DNA of 64,000 nucleotides, taken from contig CP053450.1 of the NCBI GenBank assembly GCA_013285505.1, forward strand, positions 1,658,796 through 1,722,795, read 5' to 3'. This document shows, piece after piece, positions 28,881-38,205 of this stretch. The stretch's first letter is position 1. Every line of letters begins with the position of its first letter. This stretch comes from Planctomycetota bacterium (GTDB taxonomy: Bacteria > Planctomycetota > Phycisphaerae > Phycisphaerales > UBA1924). The notes under the pieces are model-generated. The model searched no databases. It was not told the DNA's origin and was given only the letters and a program-made list of their open reading frames with translations. Both the position numbers and the translations under genes were made by a program.

Positions 28881-28938
28881 GTCGGGCAGTGTAGCGGGGG
28901 GGCGGGTGGCCGCGGTGTGCCGCGGAAACCGGCTCGTT

Positions 28939-29340
28939 TCAGACCGACGCGGGGCTGTCGAAGGGGATGGGTTTGCCGTCGGCGTTGACCGAGACGAGCG
29001 TGATCGCGGCCTCGGTGACGGCGACGGTCTGCTGGCTCTCGTAGCGCTCGGCCTCGACGCAGACCTTGACGGTGACGCTCTTGGTGCCGGTGCGCTGGGT
29101 GCTGGTGTAGAAGCTGACGATGTCGCCGAGGTGGACCGGGGCGTGGAAATCGACGCGGTCGATGGAGGCGGTGACCCAGCGGTGATTGCCGTGGGTGCGG
29201 GCCTCGACGAAGCCGGCCTGGTCGATGTAGCTGAGGATGACGCCGCCGAAGATGGTGCCGTACTGGTTGGTCTCGCGGGGCATCGTGACGACGCGGAGGG
29301 CGAGGGTGCGGTCGGCGTTGGGCGGTGTGGGGTCTGTCAT
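28939..29340 (-). CDS. acyl-CoA thioesterase, hotdog fold (YciA-like)
   Basis: A 133-residue hotdog protein: TMPRETNQYGTIFGGVILSY, IDQAGFVEARTHGNHRWVTA, RVDFHAPVHLGDIVSFYTST and GTKSVTVKVCVEAERYESQQ. Asn25 and the FGG/Asp region give the usual active-site layout of YciA/BFIT-type thioesterases, which hydrolyse acyl-CoA esters in the cytoplasm. The start ATG at 29340 lacks an obvious Shine-Dalgarno sequence. A strong promoter and terminator on the same strand lie 58-250 bp upstream (see the candidate RNA), so expression may depend on read-through of that terminator. Confidence 0.85.
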   Translation of the reverse strand: MTDPTPPNADRTLALRVVTMPRETNQYGTIFGGVILSYIDQAGFVEARTHGNHRWVTASIDRVDFHAPVHLGDIVSFYTSTQRTGTKSVTVKVCVEAERYESQQTVAVTEAAITLVSVNADGKPIPFDSPASV

Positions 29341-29397
29341 GCGGCAATCAAACCCGGCCGGGCGGGGTCTGGAGCGGAGCGGGCGGCGATGGGGGAG

Positions 29398-29552
29398 AAA
29401 AAACCCCCTGCCCGGAGGAGAGAGAGTGGGCAGGGGGCACTTGAACCGGGGCGTCGAAACGCCCCGGCGGTCAGGCCATGGGTTGTGCGGGCGCCACGCG
29501 GCACGAAGAACGGGTCCGTGGCGGGGAAGAACCGCCGCTGTGCGTGCGTCCC
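29398..29552 (-). ncRNA. candidate small RNA or attenuator leader, ~155 nt
   Basis: A good promoter (29559-29587) and a strong terminator enclose about 155 nt with no convincing ORF. The 3' end holds two hairpins. The first is CCGGGGCGT-TTCG-ACGCCCCGG (29446-29467), a perfect 9-bp stem with a UUCG tetraloop. The second is CCCCCTGCCC / GGGCAGGGGG (29404-29437) with a T6 tail, a rho-independent terminator. The size fits an abundant sRNA (6S-sized), but I see no diagnostic 6S, SRP or tmRNA core. Because the thioesterase gene starts 58 bp further on the same strand, it could instead be a riboswitch-like leader. Which of the two is undecided. Confidence 0.45.
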
Positions 29553-29558
29553 CGATCA

Positions 29559-29587
29559 GTTATAGCGGAAGATGGGTAACTTGTCGA
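29559..29587 (-). promoter_or_regulatory. sigma-70-type promoter for the candidate RNA
   Basis: On the minus strand TCGACA (29582-29587) and TATAAC (29559-29564) match the -35 and -10 consensus in five of six positions each and are exactly 17 bp apart. The surrounding ~50 bp is AT-rich (AATTTTTTG, TTACCCATCTTCCGC), unlike the adjacent coding DNA. Confidence 0.6.
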
Positions 29588-29689
29588 ATTTTTTGCGTCG
29601 GAGCCGTGCGATCTTCGCGCGGGGTCCGGGGGGACAATGATCGTGGGGCGGGGATGATGGCCGGGACGGATTGCAAAAGGAGCGCGAGG

Positions 29690-30307
29690 ATGGCGCAGGG
29701 CGAATGTTGTGGCGGGAACGGGCAGTGCGGCACCGAGACGGCTCGCGAGCCCCGGCTGCACGAGGAATTGCTGGTTCGGTACCTGCGGGGCGTCGAGAAC
29801 TTCGACCCGCGGGTCTTCGACCTGACCGACGAGCAGACCGACCGGACCTTCGGCGAGGACGAGGGCGCGGGGCTGTGGTCGGTGCGGAAGCTGCTCGGGC
29901 ATCTGGCCGACGCCGAGCTGGTCTTCACCCACCGCATCCGGCGGATCATCGCCGAGGACGGCCCGGTGCTGTCGCTGTGGGACCACGAGGCGTTTCTGGA
30001 CAGCTCGATCTACGGCCCGGAGCTGCGGTCGCCCGCGGCCGGGTTTGTCGCGGCGATCCACACCATGCGTCGGTGGACGGCCGAGCTGCTGATGTCGCTG
30101 ACGCCCGAGCAGTGGGAGCGCACGGCGATGCACCCCGAGCAGGGCGAAGTCTCGATCCTGAAGCTGGTCGAGTACGCGACATGGCACGTCGAGAACCACG
30201 CGGAGTTTCTCAAGAAGAAGCTCGACCTGATGCTCGGTGAGTGCGAGCAGGTCGCGCCGGCCGGCGGGTGCGGCTCGGGGTGCGGGTGCAAGTCGAAGGC
30301 GGAGTGA
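29690..30307 (+). CDS. DinB family protein
   Basis: A 205-residue four-helix-bundle protein. LWSVRKLLGHLADAELVFTH carries the first metal-ligand His (LGHLADAE). WHVENHAEFLKKKLDLML carries the C-terminal pair expected for DinB metal sites. The ends are cysteine-rich (GECCGGNGQCG at the N-terminus, GGCGSGCGCKSK at the C-terminus), which is unusual and suggests extra metal binding. AAGGAG lies ~9 nt before the ATG at 29690. The reaction is not known; relatives include damage-inducible and bacillithiol-transferase-like proteins. The stop overlaps the next gene (GTGA). Confidence 0.8.
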   Translation: MAQGECCGGNGQCGTETAREPRLHEELLVRYLRGVENFDPRVFDLTDEQTDRTFGEDEGAGLWSVRKLLGHLADAELVFTHRIRRIIAEDGPVLSLWDHEAFLDSSIYGPELRSPAAGFVAAIHTMRRWTAELLMSLTPEQWERTAMHPEQGEVSILKLVEYATWHVENHAEFLKKKLDLMLGECEQVAPAGGCGSGCGCKSKAE

Positions 30308-30666
30308 CCGTGACGGTTGACGATCCCACACCGATTGGTGACTCGGGGGAGGGCAGCCGCCCGTGGGAGGAATATGTCCGCCTCGCCCGGGAACGGATCG
30401 AGCGGGCTGTGGAGGCAGAGGGCGGTGCTGCGCAGGTCTCCGGCCCTGTCGCGTTCCACATGTCGGATTGGTTGCACGATCTGCACGACCTGCTCGGTGT
30501 GCTCGATCCGGACCGCCAGCCGACGGACGCCGAAGTCAGGGAGGTGCTGATGGCGTTTCTGTTGCACGTGCCCGAACACGTGGCGGCCGCGGCGAAGCTG
30601 TATTTGTCGGTGGGTATTCGCGACACCTTTGGCCTGAGTGTGTGCGAGTCGGACGACGGGGGTTGA
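30304..30666 (+). CDS. small hypothetical protein coupled to DinB gene
   Basis: A 120-residue acidic, mostly helical protein with no membrane segment: PWEEYVRLARERIERAVEAE, FHMSDWLHDLHDLLGVLDPD, REVLMAFLLHVPEHVAAAAK. The GTG start shares four nt with the DinB stop; an alternative GTG lies 6 nt later. I do not recognise the family. The coupling suggests that it works with the DinB protein. Confidence 0.6.
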   Translation: MTVTVDDPTPIGDSGEGSRPWEEYVRLARERIERAVEAEGGAAQVSGPVAFHMSDWLHDLHDLLGVLDPDRQPTDAEVREVLMAFLLHVPEHVAAAAKLYLSVGIRDTFGLSVCESDDGG

Positions 30667-30730
30667 CTCTCGCGGGATGGCTCGGCGAGCCGGCGGATGG
30701 ATCAAGAGTGCAAGGGGCTCAGAGCACGGT

Positions 30731-32405
30731 ATGGAACGAGTCTTCGACGAACGCCGATATCTGATCCCGTTCCGGTCGAGTCTGCTGCCGCAGATCTTTA
30801 CGGATGTGCTGGTGGTGGGCGCGGGCGTGGCGGGGCTGCGTGCGGCGATCGCCTCTGCCGAGGCCGGCGCCGAGGTGATCGTGCTGAGCAAGAGCGATCT
30901 TGCGCACACGAACACGGCGTGGGCGCAGGGGGGCATCGCGTCGGTGATGGAGCCGGGCGATTCGTTCGATGCGCACATCGCCGACACGATGACGGCCGGG
31001 GCCGGGCTGTGCGACGAGCCGGTGGTGCGGCGTGTGGTCGAGGGCGGGCCGGCGCGGATGCGCGAGTGCCTGGCGTGGGGGATGGAGCTGGACCTCGAGG
31101 GCGACGGCACGCTCGATGCCGGGCAGGAGGGCGGCCACTCGGCGCGGCGGATCTACCACGCCGGGGGCGACGCGACCGGCGCGGAGCTCTCGCGTTGCCT
31201 CGCGGCACGGGCGACGGGGCACGCGAACGTGCGGCTGTTCGGCCAGTGCTTCCTGCTCGACTTTGTGACCGCCAGCGAGGAGGCGGGCTCGCGGGTGCTC
31301 GGGGCGATCACGCACCACCCGCGGTTCGGGCTGCAGATGATCTGGGCGCGATCGACGATCCTGGCCAGCGGCGGGGCGGGCGTGGTCTATCGCGAGACGA
31401 GCAACCCGCACGTGGCGACCGGCGACGGGCTCGCGGCCGCGTACCGCGCGGGGGCACAGCTCGCCGACATGGCCTTCACGCAGTTTCACCCGACGGTGCT
31501 GTACCTGCCGGGCGCGGCGCGGTCGCTGATCTCTGAGGCGGTGCGGGGCGAGGGGGGCGCACCTGCTGGACGCCGCGGGCCGGCGGTTCATGCCCGAGGT
31601 GCACGCGCTGGCCGAGCTGGCGCCGCGGGATGTCGTGAGCCGGGCGATCGTCAAGCAGCTGGCCCAGCAGGGCGGGCAGCACGTGCTGCTGGACTGCCGG
31701 CACGTCGAGGGTTTCGCGGCCCGGTTCCCGGGGATCTCGTCGCTGCTTGCCAACTTTGATCTGGACCCGCGGGTGGACCTGATACCGGTGCACCCGGCGG
31801 CGCACTACACGGTGGGCGGGGCGCGGGCCGACGCGGCCTGCCGCACGAGCGTGCCGGGACTGCTGGCGGTGGGGGAGGCATCGTGCTCGGGGCTGCACGG
31901 GGCGAACCGGCTGGCGAGCAACTCGCTGCTGGAGGGGCTGGTACTGGGCGAGGTCGCGGGGCTCGAGGCGGTGCGTGAGGCGTCGGGCGAGCCTCTGGGC
32001 AAGCCGGCCAAGGTGGTCAGCGACATCCGCCCGAGCGTGCAGGGCGAGCTGGACCTGTCGGACGTGCGGTCGAGCCTTCGTGCGGCGATGTGGCGGAACG
32101 TGGGCATCGAGCGCACCGGGGCCAAGCTGCGGGACGCGGTCGAGATGTTCGATTTCTGGGGCCGCTACACGCTGGACAAGATTTTCGACGAACCGGAGGG
32201 GTGGGAGACGCAGAACATGCTGTTGGTCGGGGCGCTGATGGCCCGGTCGGCGCTGTGGCGGGAGGAGACCCGCGGGTGCCACGCGCGGGACGACTTCCCG
32301 GACACGCGTCCGGAGTTTCTCGTGCACGACTGCTGGACGCGGGGCGATGAGGGCCCGGAGTCCGTGGCGGTCGAGACGGGCGAGTTGGTGAGGACACGAG
32401 CGTGA
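30731..32405 (+). CDS. nadB: L-aspartate oxidase
   Basis: Oxidises L-aspartate to iminoaspartate for NAD synthesis, using FAD. The Rossmann motif VLVVGAGVAGLRAAIASAEA is near the N-terminus. LAHTNTAWAQGGIASVM, EGGHSARRIYHAGGDATGAE, FTQFHPTVLY and HYTVGGARADAACRTSVPGL, then GLHGANRLASNSLLEGLVLG, are all hallmarks of NadB. The frame changes once near 31555 in GAGGGGGGCG, between RSLISEAVRGEGG and the continuation AHLLDAAGRRFMPEVHALAE. The total is ~557 residues, normal for the family. The Shine-Dalgarno sequence is weak. nadA and nadC are not adjacent. Its stop overlaps the start of the next gene (GTGA). Confidence 0.9.
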
Positions 32406-33146
32406 AAACAGGCGGCGGCAGATCAGCGGTGTTGGTGGGCGCGGCAGCGGCGCTGGTGCTGGCCGGGTGCACCTACGAGGAGACGGTCTACTGGCGTCCG
32501 GCGCTCTCGAGTGCGCCGGGGGCGATCAGCGGCGGCGAGGAGTTCAGCGAGAAGCCGAAGGGCTACCGCGACCCGACGCAGCTCGACGACGGCAGGATCC
32601 GCGTCGAGAGCGAGGACGGGTCGGCGGTGCTGGTGGCGCGGACGGCGCGGCATCTGATGGCGCACATCTACTCGACGCTGAAGGAGGACGAGCGGGACCT
32701 CTTCATCGAGCAGGTGCTGTGCGAACAGACCAAGAAGGAGTTCCGCGAGCGGGACATGTCGCCGGCTGAGGCGTTCGACTATCTCAAGAGCCGCGAGCAG
32801 GACGTCGCGGCGCTCTTTGCGCGGATGCCGATGGGGGAGTTTTTCGCCCGGCGTGATGAGCACGCCGCGGCCGGGCGGGGTGACGCGGGTGACGCTGAAC
32901 CGGGCCGCGGCCGACGGCTTGCAGTGGCGCGGGTTCGACATGGTCTGGGAGGGCGGCCGGATGGTCAGCGAGGGCGAGCTGGAGCCCGAGCAGGTGACGG
33001 TGCCGACGCTCGAGGAGGCGGTGGCGGAGACCGGGTCTGTCAACGCGGGGCTGGAGATGATCCGGCAGGCCAAGGCCAAGAAGCCGACGCCGCGGTTCAT
33101 CCAGAGCGGGTGGAAGCTGCGGTGGTTTGTGAACACGAGTGACTGA
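32402..33146 (+). CDS. hypothetical lipoprotein
   Basis: A GTG start overlaps the nadB stop. The N-terminus (SAVLVGAAAALVLAGCTYEE) is a lipoprotein signal with lipobox LAGC. About 248 residues result when one frame change near 32842 (run of G before AGTTTTT) is allowed. The second part reads TRVTLNRAAADGLQWRGFDM and SVNAGLEMIRQAKAKKPTPR, ending WKLRWFVNTSD. No known domain is seen. It may sit in the inner or outer membrane. The 3' end is followed at once by the first palindrome array. Confidence 0.65.
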
Positions 33147-33171
33147 GCGGTGGTGCCGGGAGGAGTCTCTC

Positions 33172-33737
33172 GTGCCACCGAGTTGAGTCTGGTGCCACCA
33201 GGACGAGCTTCGTGCCACCAAGATGCGATCCCGTGCCACCAAGATGCGGCTGCTCTGAGCCGCTTCTTGGTGCCTCTGTGAACTCGCATCTCGGGGGGGA
33301 GCATCAAGATCCCAAAGCTGATCTTGATGGCACGGTCTCCGGAGACCTGGTCCTCCGCGCCACCAAGACACCACCCTCGTGCCACCAACACGGGACTTCG
33401 TGCCACCAAGACGCGGCTGCTTTGAGCCGCTTCTTGGTGCCTCCGAGCACTCGCATCTCGGGGAGAGCATCAAGATCCCAAAGCTGATCTTGATGGCACG
33501 GTTTTCGGGAGACTGAGTCCTCCGGTGCCACCAAGACCCGACTCCGTGCCACCAAGATGCGGCTGCTCTGAGCCGCTTCTTGGTGTCTCCGAGCACACGC
33601 ATCTCGGGGAGACATCAAGATCGCAAAGCCGATCTTGATGGCACGGGCCCCGGAGAGCATCAAGATCGCAAAGCCGATCTTGATGGCACGGGTTCGGGGG
33701 AGAGCATCAAGATCGCAAAGCCAATCTCGATGGCACG
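33172..33737 (+). repeat. palindrome array 1 (3 A, 5 B elements, forward orientation)
   Basis: Element A is a 15-bp inverted repeat with one mismatch and a 6-nt loop (arms CACCAAGATGCGGCT / AGCCGCTTCTTGGTG). Element B has arms CATCAAGATC / GATCTTGATG around an 8-nt loop, followed by GGCAC. A copies are near 33233-33273, 33401-33440 and 33546-33586. B copies are near 33302-33333, 33468-33499, 33613-33644, 33658-33689 and 33705-33737. Before the first A, single GTGCCACC heads recur every 20-21 bp (33172, 33192, 33212, 33233). Three B elements stand alone at the right end. The rest of the gap to the next gene is empty. Confidence 0.9.
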
Positions 33738-33813
33738 GGTCTCAGACGCATCAAGACCACAGACCCCCTCCCGCCAACACCGATCCGGCCTCGCCCGGCT
33801 ATCCTCTCCCACC

Positions 33814-34258
33814 ATGATCGAACCCATGCCCACCACCGCCATCGACCCCCGCACCGCCCGCGGCCTCTTCATCGAGCACGTGCCCGAGACGGCCACCAAG
33901 CCCGCCTACGTGCGGCTGGGCTTCCCCCAACACCAGCTACAAGCTCGACCTCATCCCCGAGGGCGAAGTCCGCGGCACGCCCGGCAAGCGGATCGAGGGC
34001 ACCGTCCACGCCCAGGCGGCGCGGCTCGACCCGATCGGCGGCGGCGGCCGCTTCGTCGAGCCGGTCTTCGGCACGCCCCGACGCGTCCAGGGCCGCGTGA
34101 TCGCGGTCAACGCCGAGACGAACGAAGTGATCGTCTCCGCCGGCGTCCCCTTCCACCTGCACCCGACCGACCCGCGGCAGAAAGCGACCGACTTTGCCGA
34201 GGGGCAGATGGTCACCTGCGGGGTCAAGGGCGGCGCGGTGTTCAGGCAGTCGAAGTAA
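33814..34258 (+). CDS. hypothetical conserved small protein
   Basis: About 147 residues with one frame change near 33925 (run of C in CTTCCCCCAA). It starts MIEPMPTTAIDPRTARGLFI, continues LIPEGEVRGTPGKRIEGTVH and RFVEPVFGTPRRVQGRVIAV, and ends TDFAEGQMVTCGVKGGAVFR followed by QSK and TAA. The second half looks like a small beta-barrel. No family is recognised. It stands between palindrome array 1 and another palindromic duplication. Confidence 0.5.
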
Positions 34259-34296
34259 ACAGAGCCGAGTGCGTGAGCACGCGGACGGGGTCTTGG

Positions 34297-34604
34297 GCAG
34301 TGCAGGTGCGTGTGGTTCGCCACGGGGTGACGCGCGGAGCTTCGTGGCAGTCGAGTGTGCAGGTGGACGGGGAGTTTGCGCGGTGTTGCCGTGATGTACG
34401 CTCCTTCCGCGAGGTTTCCCTCGCGGCTCTGTCAGAGCCGCGGCCGTAAGGACGCGGAAGGGGCGTCGGCACTGCAGACGCGTGCGGTTCGGTGTGGGGT
34501 GGCGTTCGGAGGTTTGTCGCATTGTGGCTTGCGAGTAGACGGGGAGTTTGCTCGGTGTTGCCGTGATGTACGCCCCTTCCGCGAGGTTACCCTCGCGGCT
34601 CTGT
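34297..34604. repeat. imperfect ~135 bp duplication carrying a CCGCGAGG palindrome
   Basis: Two diverged copies (about 34297-34432 and 34472-34604) share GGGGAGTTTGC, CGGTGTTGCCGTGATGTACG and then CCTTCCGCGAGGTT(T/A)CCCTCGCGGCTCTG. The last part contains a perfect 8-bp-arm palindrome (CCGCGAGG-TTWC-CCTCGCGG) at 34407-34426 and 34579-34598. This family is unrelated in sequence to the A/B elements on either side. The 379-bp gap holds no gene. Confidence 0.8.
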
Positions 34605-34637
34605 TGGTTCCGACGATGCCCGTGGTAGACTCGCGGC

Positions 34638-35513
34638 ATGGGACGCCTGAGGCTTGTGACGTGGCGGTGGGTGCGGGGGCTGGTGCTGTTCGGTGGTTTC
34701 GGGCTGGTGCTGAGCGTCGGCGTGGCGTGGGGGATTCGACACGCGCACTTTGTGAACGGGTATCCGGCGGTGTCGCGGTGGATCACGTCGAGCGAATCGG
34801 TGTATCTCGCGCACGGCCGGGGATGGGTTGTGTCGAGGCGGGCCGGGCTGGGACGCTGGCGGTATGAGGGAGAGCCGAGGCCGGTACACGAGATGTCGCC
34901 TCGGATGAGCCCCGAGCAACTGGCCTTGCTCGCGCGAGACCCCGCGCTCGTGGAGCAGGCTCCCGAGGACGATCCGTATTTCGACGGCGCCATTCCACGC
35001 CCGTTCGAGGAGGCGCTTCTGGTTGTTGAACCTGCGCGGGTGTTGTCGGCTCGTGCGCAGCACGGCTTCCCGGTCGAGCAGCGATGGGCTCTGCCGCCGC
35101 AATGGGTCGAGCGTCCGGAGCCGTCGAGCGGCCTCCACCGCACACTCACCGTCGCCTACGGCTGGCCCCTCCCCGCGATGGCCGAGGGCGTGCACAACGC
35201 CAACAGGCCGGGCGTCGAGAGGGTGTGGCTGTGGACGCCCGGCAACCGCGACGCCCGCGGCCTGCGCCGCGCACGCCCGATGCTCGCGTCGGCGGAGTTC
35301 GGCTTCCCCATCCGGCCCGTGTGGTGGGGGTTGCTCGGCAACGCGGCGAGCTGCGGGGCGGTCTGCTGGTCGGCGGTGGTGGGTTGCCCCCGGGCGTGGC
35401 GGCGGCTGCGGCGCAAGCCGGGGTCGTGCCGCGGGTGCGGGTACAACCTGGCCGGGCTGCCGGAGGGGGCGGGGTGCCCGGAGTGCGGGGCGGTGATCGA
35501 GCCGTCGAAGTGA
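34638..35513 (+). CDS. membrane protein with C-terminal zinc ribbon
   Basis: 291 residues. The N-terminal membrane helix is LVLFGGFGLVLSVGVAWGIR, followed by a ~200-residue extracytoplasmic or loop region without a known domain. A second hydrophobic segment (WWGLLGNAASCGAVCWSAVV) precedes a zinc ribbon with CRGCGYNL and CPECG. This architecture is frequent in Phycisphaerae, where many small genes carry the CxxCGYNLxGLP...CPECG tail; the function is unknown. A shorter member with the same type of ribbon lies at 40732-41100 on the other side of the palindrome island. Confidence 0.65.
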   Translation: MGRLRLVTWRWVRGLVLFGGFGLVLSVGVAWGIRHAHFVNGYPAVSRWITSSESVYLAHGRGWVVSRRAGLGRWRYEGEPRPVHEMSPRMSPEQLALLARDPALVEQAPEDDPYFDGAIPRPFEEALLVVEPARVLSARAQHGFPVEQRWALPPQWVERPEPSSGLHRTLTVAYGWPLPAMAEGVHNANRPGVERVWLWTPGNRDARGLRRARPMLASAEFGFPIRPVWWGLLGNAASCGAVCWSAVVGCPRAWRRLRRKPGSCRGCGYNLAGLPEGAGCPECGAVIEPSK

Positions 35514-35592
35514 CCGACGGGCTGCTCTTGGCAGAGCGGCATCGGCCGTGCCGTCAGGATCGGCTCTGCGATACCAATTCTCTCGAAGACCC

Positions 35593-36690
35593 GTGCCATC
35601 AGATCGGCTTTGCGATCTTGATGCTCTCCGAGGCTCGTGCCATCAAGATCAGCTTTGGGATCTTGATGCTCTCCCAGAGTCGTGCGTACACGGGAGCACC
35701 AAGAAACGGCTCAAAGCAGCCGTATCTTGGTGGCACGGGGTTGGGTTCTGGTGGCATGGAGGACCGTGTCCCCGAAGACCGTGCCATCAAGATCGGCTTT
35801 GGGATCTTGATGCTCTCCCAGAGTCGTGCGTACACGGGAGCACCAAGAAACGGCTCAAAGCAGCCGCATCTTGGTGGCACGGGGAATGGTGACTTGGTGG
35901 CGCGGGGGCTCGATCCCCGAAGACCGTGCCATCAAGATCCGCTTTGGGATCTTGATGCCTCTCCCCGAGCTGTGAGTTCACGGCGGCACCAAGAAACGGC
36001 TCAGAGCAGCCGCATCTTGGTGGCACGAGGAATGGTGACTTGGTGGCACGGGGGGACTCCGTCGCCCTGAGACCCGTGCCATCAAGATCAGCTTTGGGAT
36101 CTTGATGCCTCTCCTCCGAGCTGTCAGTTCACGGCGGCACCAAGAAGCGGCTCAGAGCAGCCGTATCTTGGTGGCACGAGGAATAATGACTTGGTGGCAA
36201 CGGGGGGACTCCGTCGCCCTGAGACCCGTGCCATCAAGATCAGCTTTGGGATCTTGATGCCTCCCCTCCGAGCTGTCAGTTCACGGCGGCACCAAGAAAC
36301 GGCTCAGAGCAGCCGCATCTTGGTGGCACGGGGAATGGTGACTTGGTGGCACGGGGGGACTCCGTCGCCCTGAGACCCGTGCCATCAAGATCAGCTTTGG
36401 GATCTTGATGCCTCCCCGCGAGCTGCGAGTTCACGGAGGCACCAAGAAGCGGCTCAAGGCAGCCGCATCTTGGTGGCACGAGGAATGGTGACTTGGTGGC
36501 ACGGGGGGACTCCGTCCTCCGAAGACTCGTGCCATCAAGATCGGCTTTGGGATCTTGATGCTCTCCCCGAGTTGCGAGTGCGCGGGGGCACCAAGAAACG
36601 GCTCAGAGCAGCCGTATCTTGGTGGCACGAGTCCCGGATTGGTGGCACGAGTCCCGGATTGGTGGCACGAGGTCGAGTTGTGGTGGCACG
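35593..36690 (-). repeat. palindrome array 2 (7 A, 8 B elements, reverse orientation)
   Basis: The same A and B elements as array 1 but inverted. B copies start near 35593, 35637, 35781, 35926, 36077, 36228, 36380 and 36529. A copies lie near 35695, 35840, 35975, 36136, 36287, 36438 and 36587. From 35781 on, the unit is a regular tandem of 145-152 bp. The right end decays into single GTGGCAC heads: a 20-bp unit GGTGGCACGAGTCCCGGATT occurs twice in a row at about 36631-36670. The first B lacks one base in its arm. No gene is present; the ORFs through it are repeat artefacts. Confidence 0.9.
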
Positions 36691-36771
36691 GGTCGCACTC
36701 CCGCCACCACACGCTCAACATGCTCAAGGTGCTCACCGCTGCGGGCGAGCATCTTGCGTGCCTTGCCCGGT

Positions 36772-37947
36772 TCAGCCGGGGTCGCTGTGCAGCAGCTTGC
36801 TGGTCCAGACCCACCGGGCCTCCGCGCCGGGCGGTTGGATGCGTTTGCTGACCACGCCCAGCCGGCGTTTGGCCCGCCGCAGCGTCGCGACCGAGATGCC
36901 CGCCCGTTCCGACTCGGCGATCACCTCGCTGGCCTCGACCGGCCCCGACGCCAGCAGCTCGCGGAGGAACTCGCACGCCTCGTCGCGTTCGCTGCCCTGC
37001 TCGGCCGCGGCATCGGGCGTGTCGAGCTCGAGGCCTTCCAGCGACAGCCCGTCCTTGGCCCGGTCGTACTCGACCCGCCCCCGACCCTCGTCGTCGCTCT
37101 CGATGCGGAACGAGACGCCCGACAGCGTGCCGCGGATGTTGCTCTTGATCGGCACCAGCACGCGGCTGTCGGGGCGGTGGGGGTCTTTGGCGACCAGCCA
37201 CGCCTGGCGAGCCGCGGCCGTAAACGCCAGCGAGCCCATCGACCGGTAGATCAGCTTCGACTGCTGGCTCTTGTTGAGGTGCGTGATGCACAGGACCGCC
37301 ACGTCGAACCGCTCGGCGATCATCGAGAGCTTGCCGAGCACGCGGCGGACATCGGCGTTGCTGTTGGCGTCGATCTTGCCGAGGTAGGCGCTGATCGGGT
37401 CGATGATCACCAGCCCCGGCGGGTGCTGCATGTGCCGGTGCATCTGCACCAGCGAGAGCGCGATCGCCTCGGCGTCGCGGTCGAGCAGCGGCAGGGTCGT
37501 CTTGCCCCCGCCCGGCCAGTCGATGCTCTCGATATAGAGCACGCTGCCCAGGTCGGCGCCCGCGTCCTCAAGCCGCGGGCGGATCGTGTCGCCGGGGTCG
37601 TCCTCGGCGCTGAGCACCAGCACGCTCATCGGCTCGGTCTGGCCCCGCGAGTCCAGCGGCCACGGCCCGCCGCGGCTGGCCCGCGCCGCCAGGTCCATCG
37701 TCAGGAAGCTCTTGCCCAGCCCGGGATCGCCGGCGAGCATGGTGATCTTGCCCCGCGCGATGACACCGTCCCACAGCCAGCGGATGTTCTCCCGCTCGAC
37801 CCTGTCGAGCCGCTTGAGCGTGACGTGCCCGTCGTAGGTCTGGTCGCTGCTGACATGGTCGGGCAGCGTGAACTTGCGGTTGTTGGTGGTGTCCTTCTTC
37901 CACGGCGTGTCATGCTCGTCGCGCTCCGGATACTTCTGGTTGGTCAT
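36772..37947 (-). CDS. RepA-like AAA ATPase
   Basis: 391 residues. Walker A is GDPGLGKS at 73-80 and Walker B is GLVIIDPISAY at about 178-188. VLVLSAEDDPGDTIRPRLED and VLCITHLNKS between and after them are typical of RepA/RecA-like hexameric helicase ATPases (AAA_25). The C-terminal ~70 residues (EVIAESERAGISVATLRRAK, RRLGVVSKRI) form a winged-helix-like DNA-binding domain. Such proteins serve plasmids, integrative elements and phage satellites. No primase, integrase or origin is visible here. The gene sits between two oppositely oriented palindrome arrays, and a purine-rich GAGAGAGGG precedes the ATG at 37947. It may be domesticated or a remnant. Confidence 0.75.
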   Translation of the reverse strand: MTNQKYPERDEHDTPWKKDTTNNRKFTLPDHVSSDQTYDGHVTLKRLDRVERENIRWLWDGVIARGKITMLAGDPGLGKSFLTMDLAARASRGGPWPLDSRGQTEPMSVLVLSAEDDPGDTIRPRLEDAGADLGSVLYIESIDWPGGGKTTLPLLDRDAEAIALSLVQMHRHMQHPPGLVIIDPISAYLGKIDANSNADVRRVLGKLSMIAERFDVAVLCITHLNKSQQSKLIYRSMGSLAFTAAARQAWLVAKDPHRPDSRVLVPIKSNIRGTLSGVSFRIESDDEGRGRVEYDRAKDGLSLEGLELDTPDAAAEQGSERDEACEFLRELLASGPVEASEVIAESERAGISVATLRRAKRRLGVVSKRIQPPGAEARWVWTSKLLHSDPG

Positions 37948-38205
37948 ACCGACAGACCCTCTCTCTCCCGCTCTCTCCCTTGCCCCCAGAGGGGAATGGG
38001 GCGAACGAGCCCCGGGGCGAGACAGCGGTTGGCCAGTGGATGACCCCTCTACCAGAGCCCGGCCGCGGTCACGGGTGCGCGCACAGACGTGGCGGTCGGT
38101 CGGGCCGGAACCCGCGCAAGTCGGGGACGGGAAGGGGTCAAGAAAGTTTTGCCGGTGGTGAAAGTTTGACCGAGATGTGGCACGGGGTGTGCGCGCAAGG
38201 CCGTG

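Noticed and set aside
29398..29552. SRP RNA, tmRNA or tRNA identity for the candidate RNA
   Set aside because: The conserved cores of SRP RNA (GGAAGCAGC-like), tmRNA or tRNA are absent. 6S cannot be confirmed by eye.
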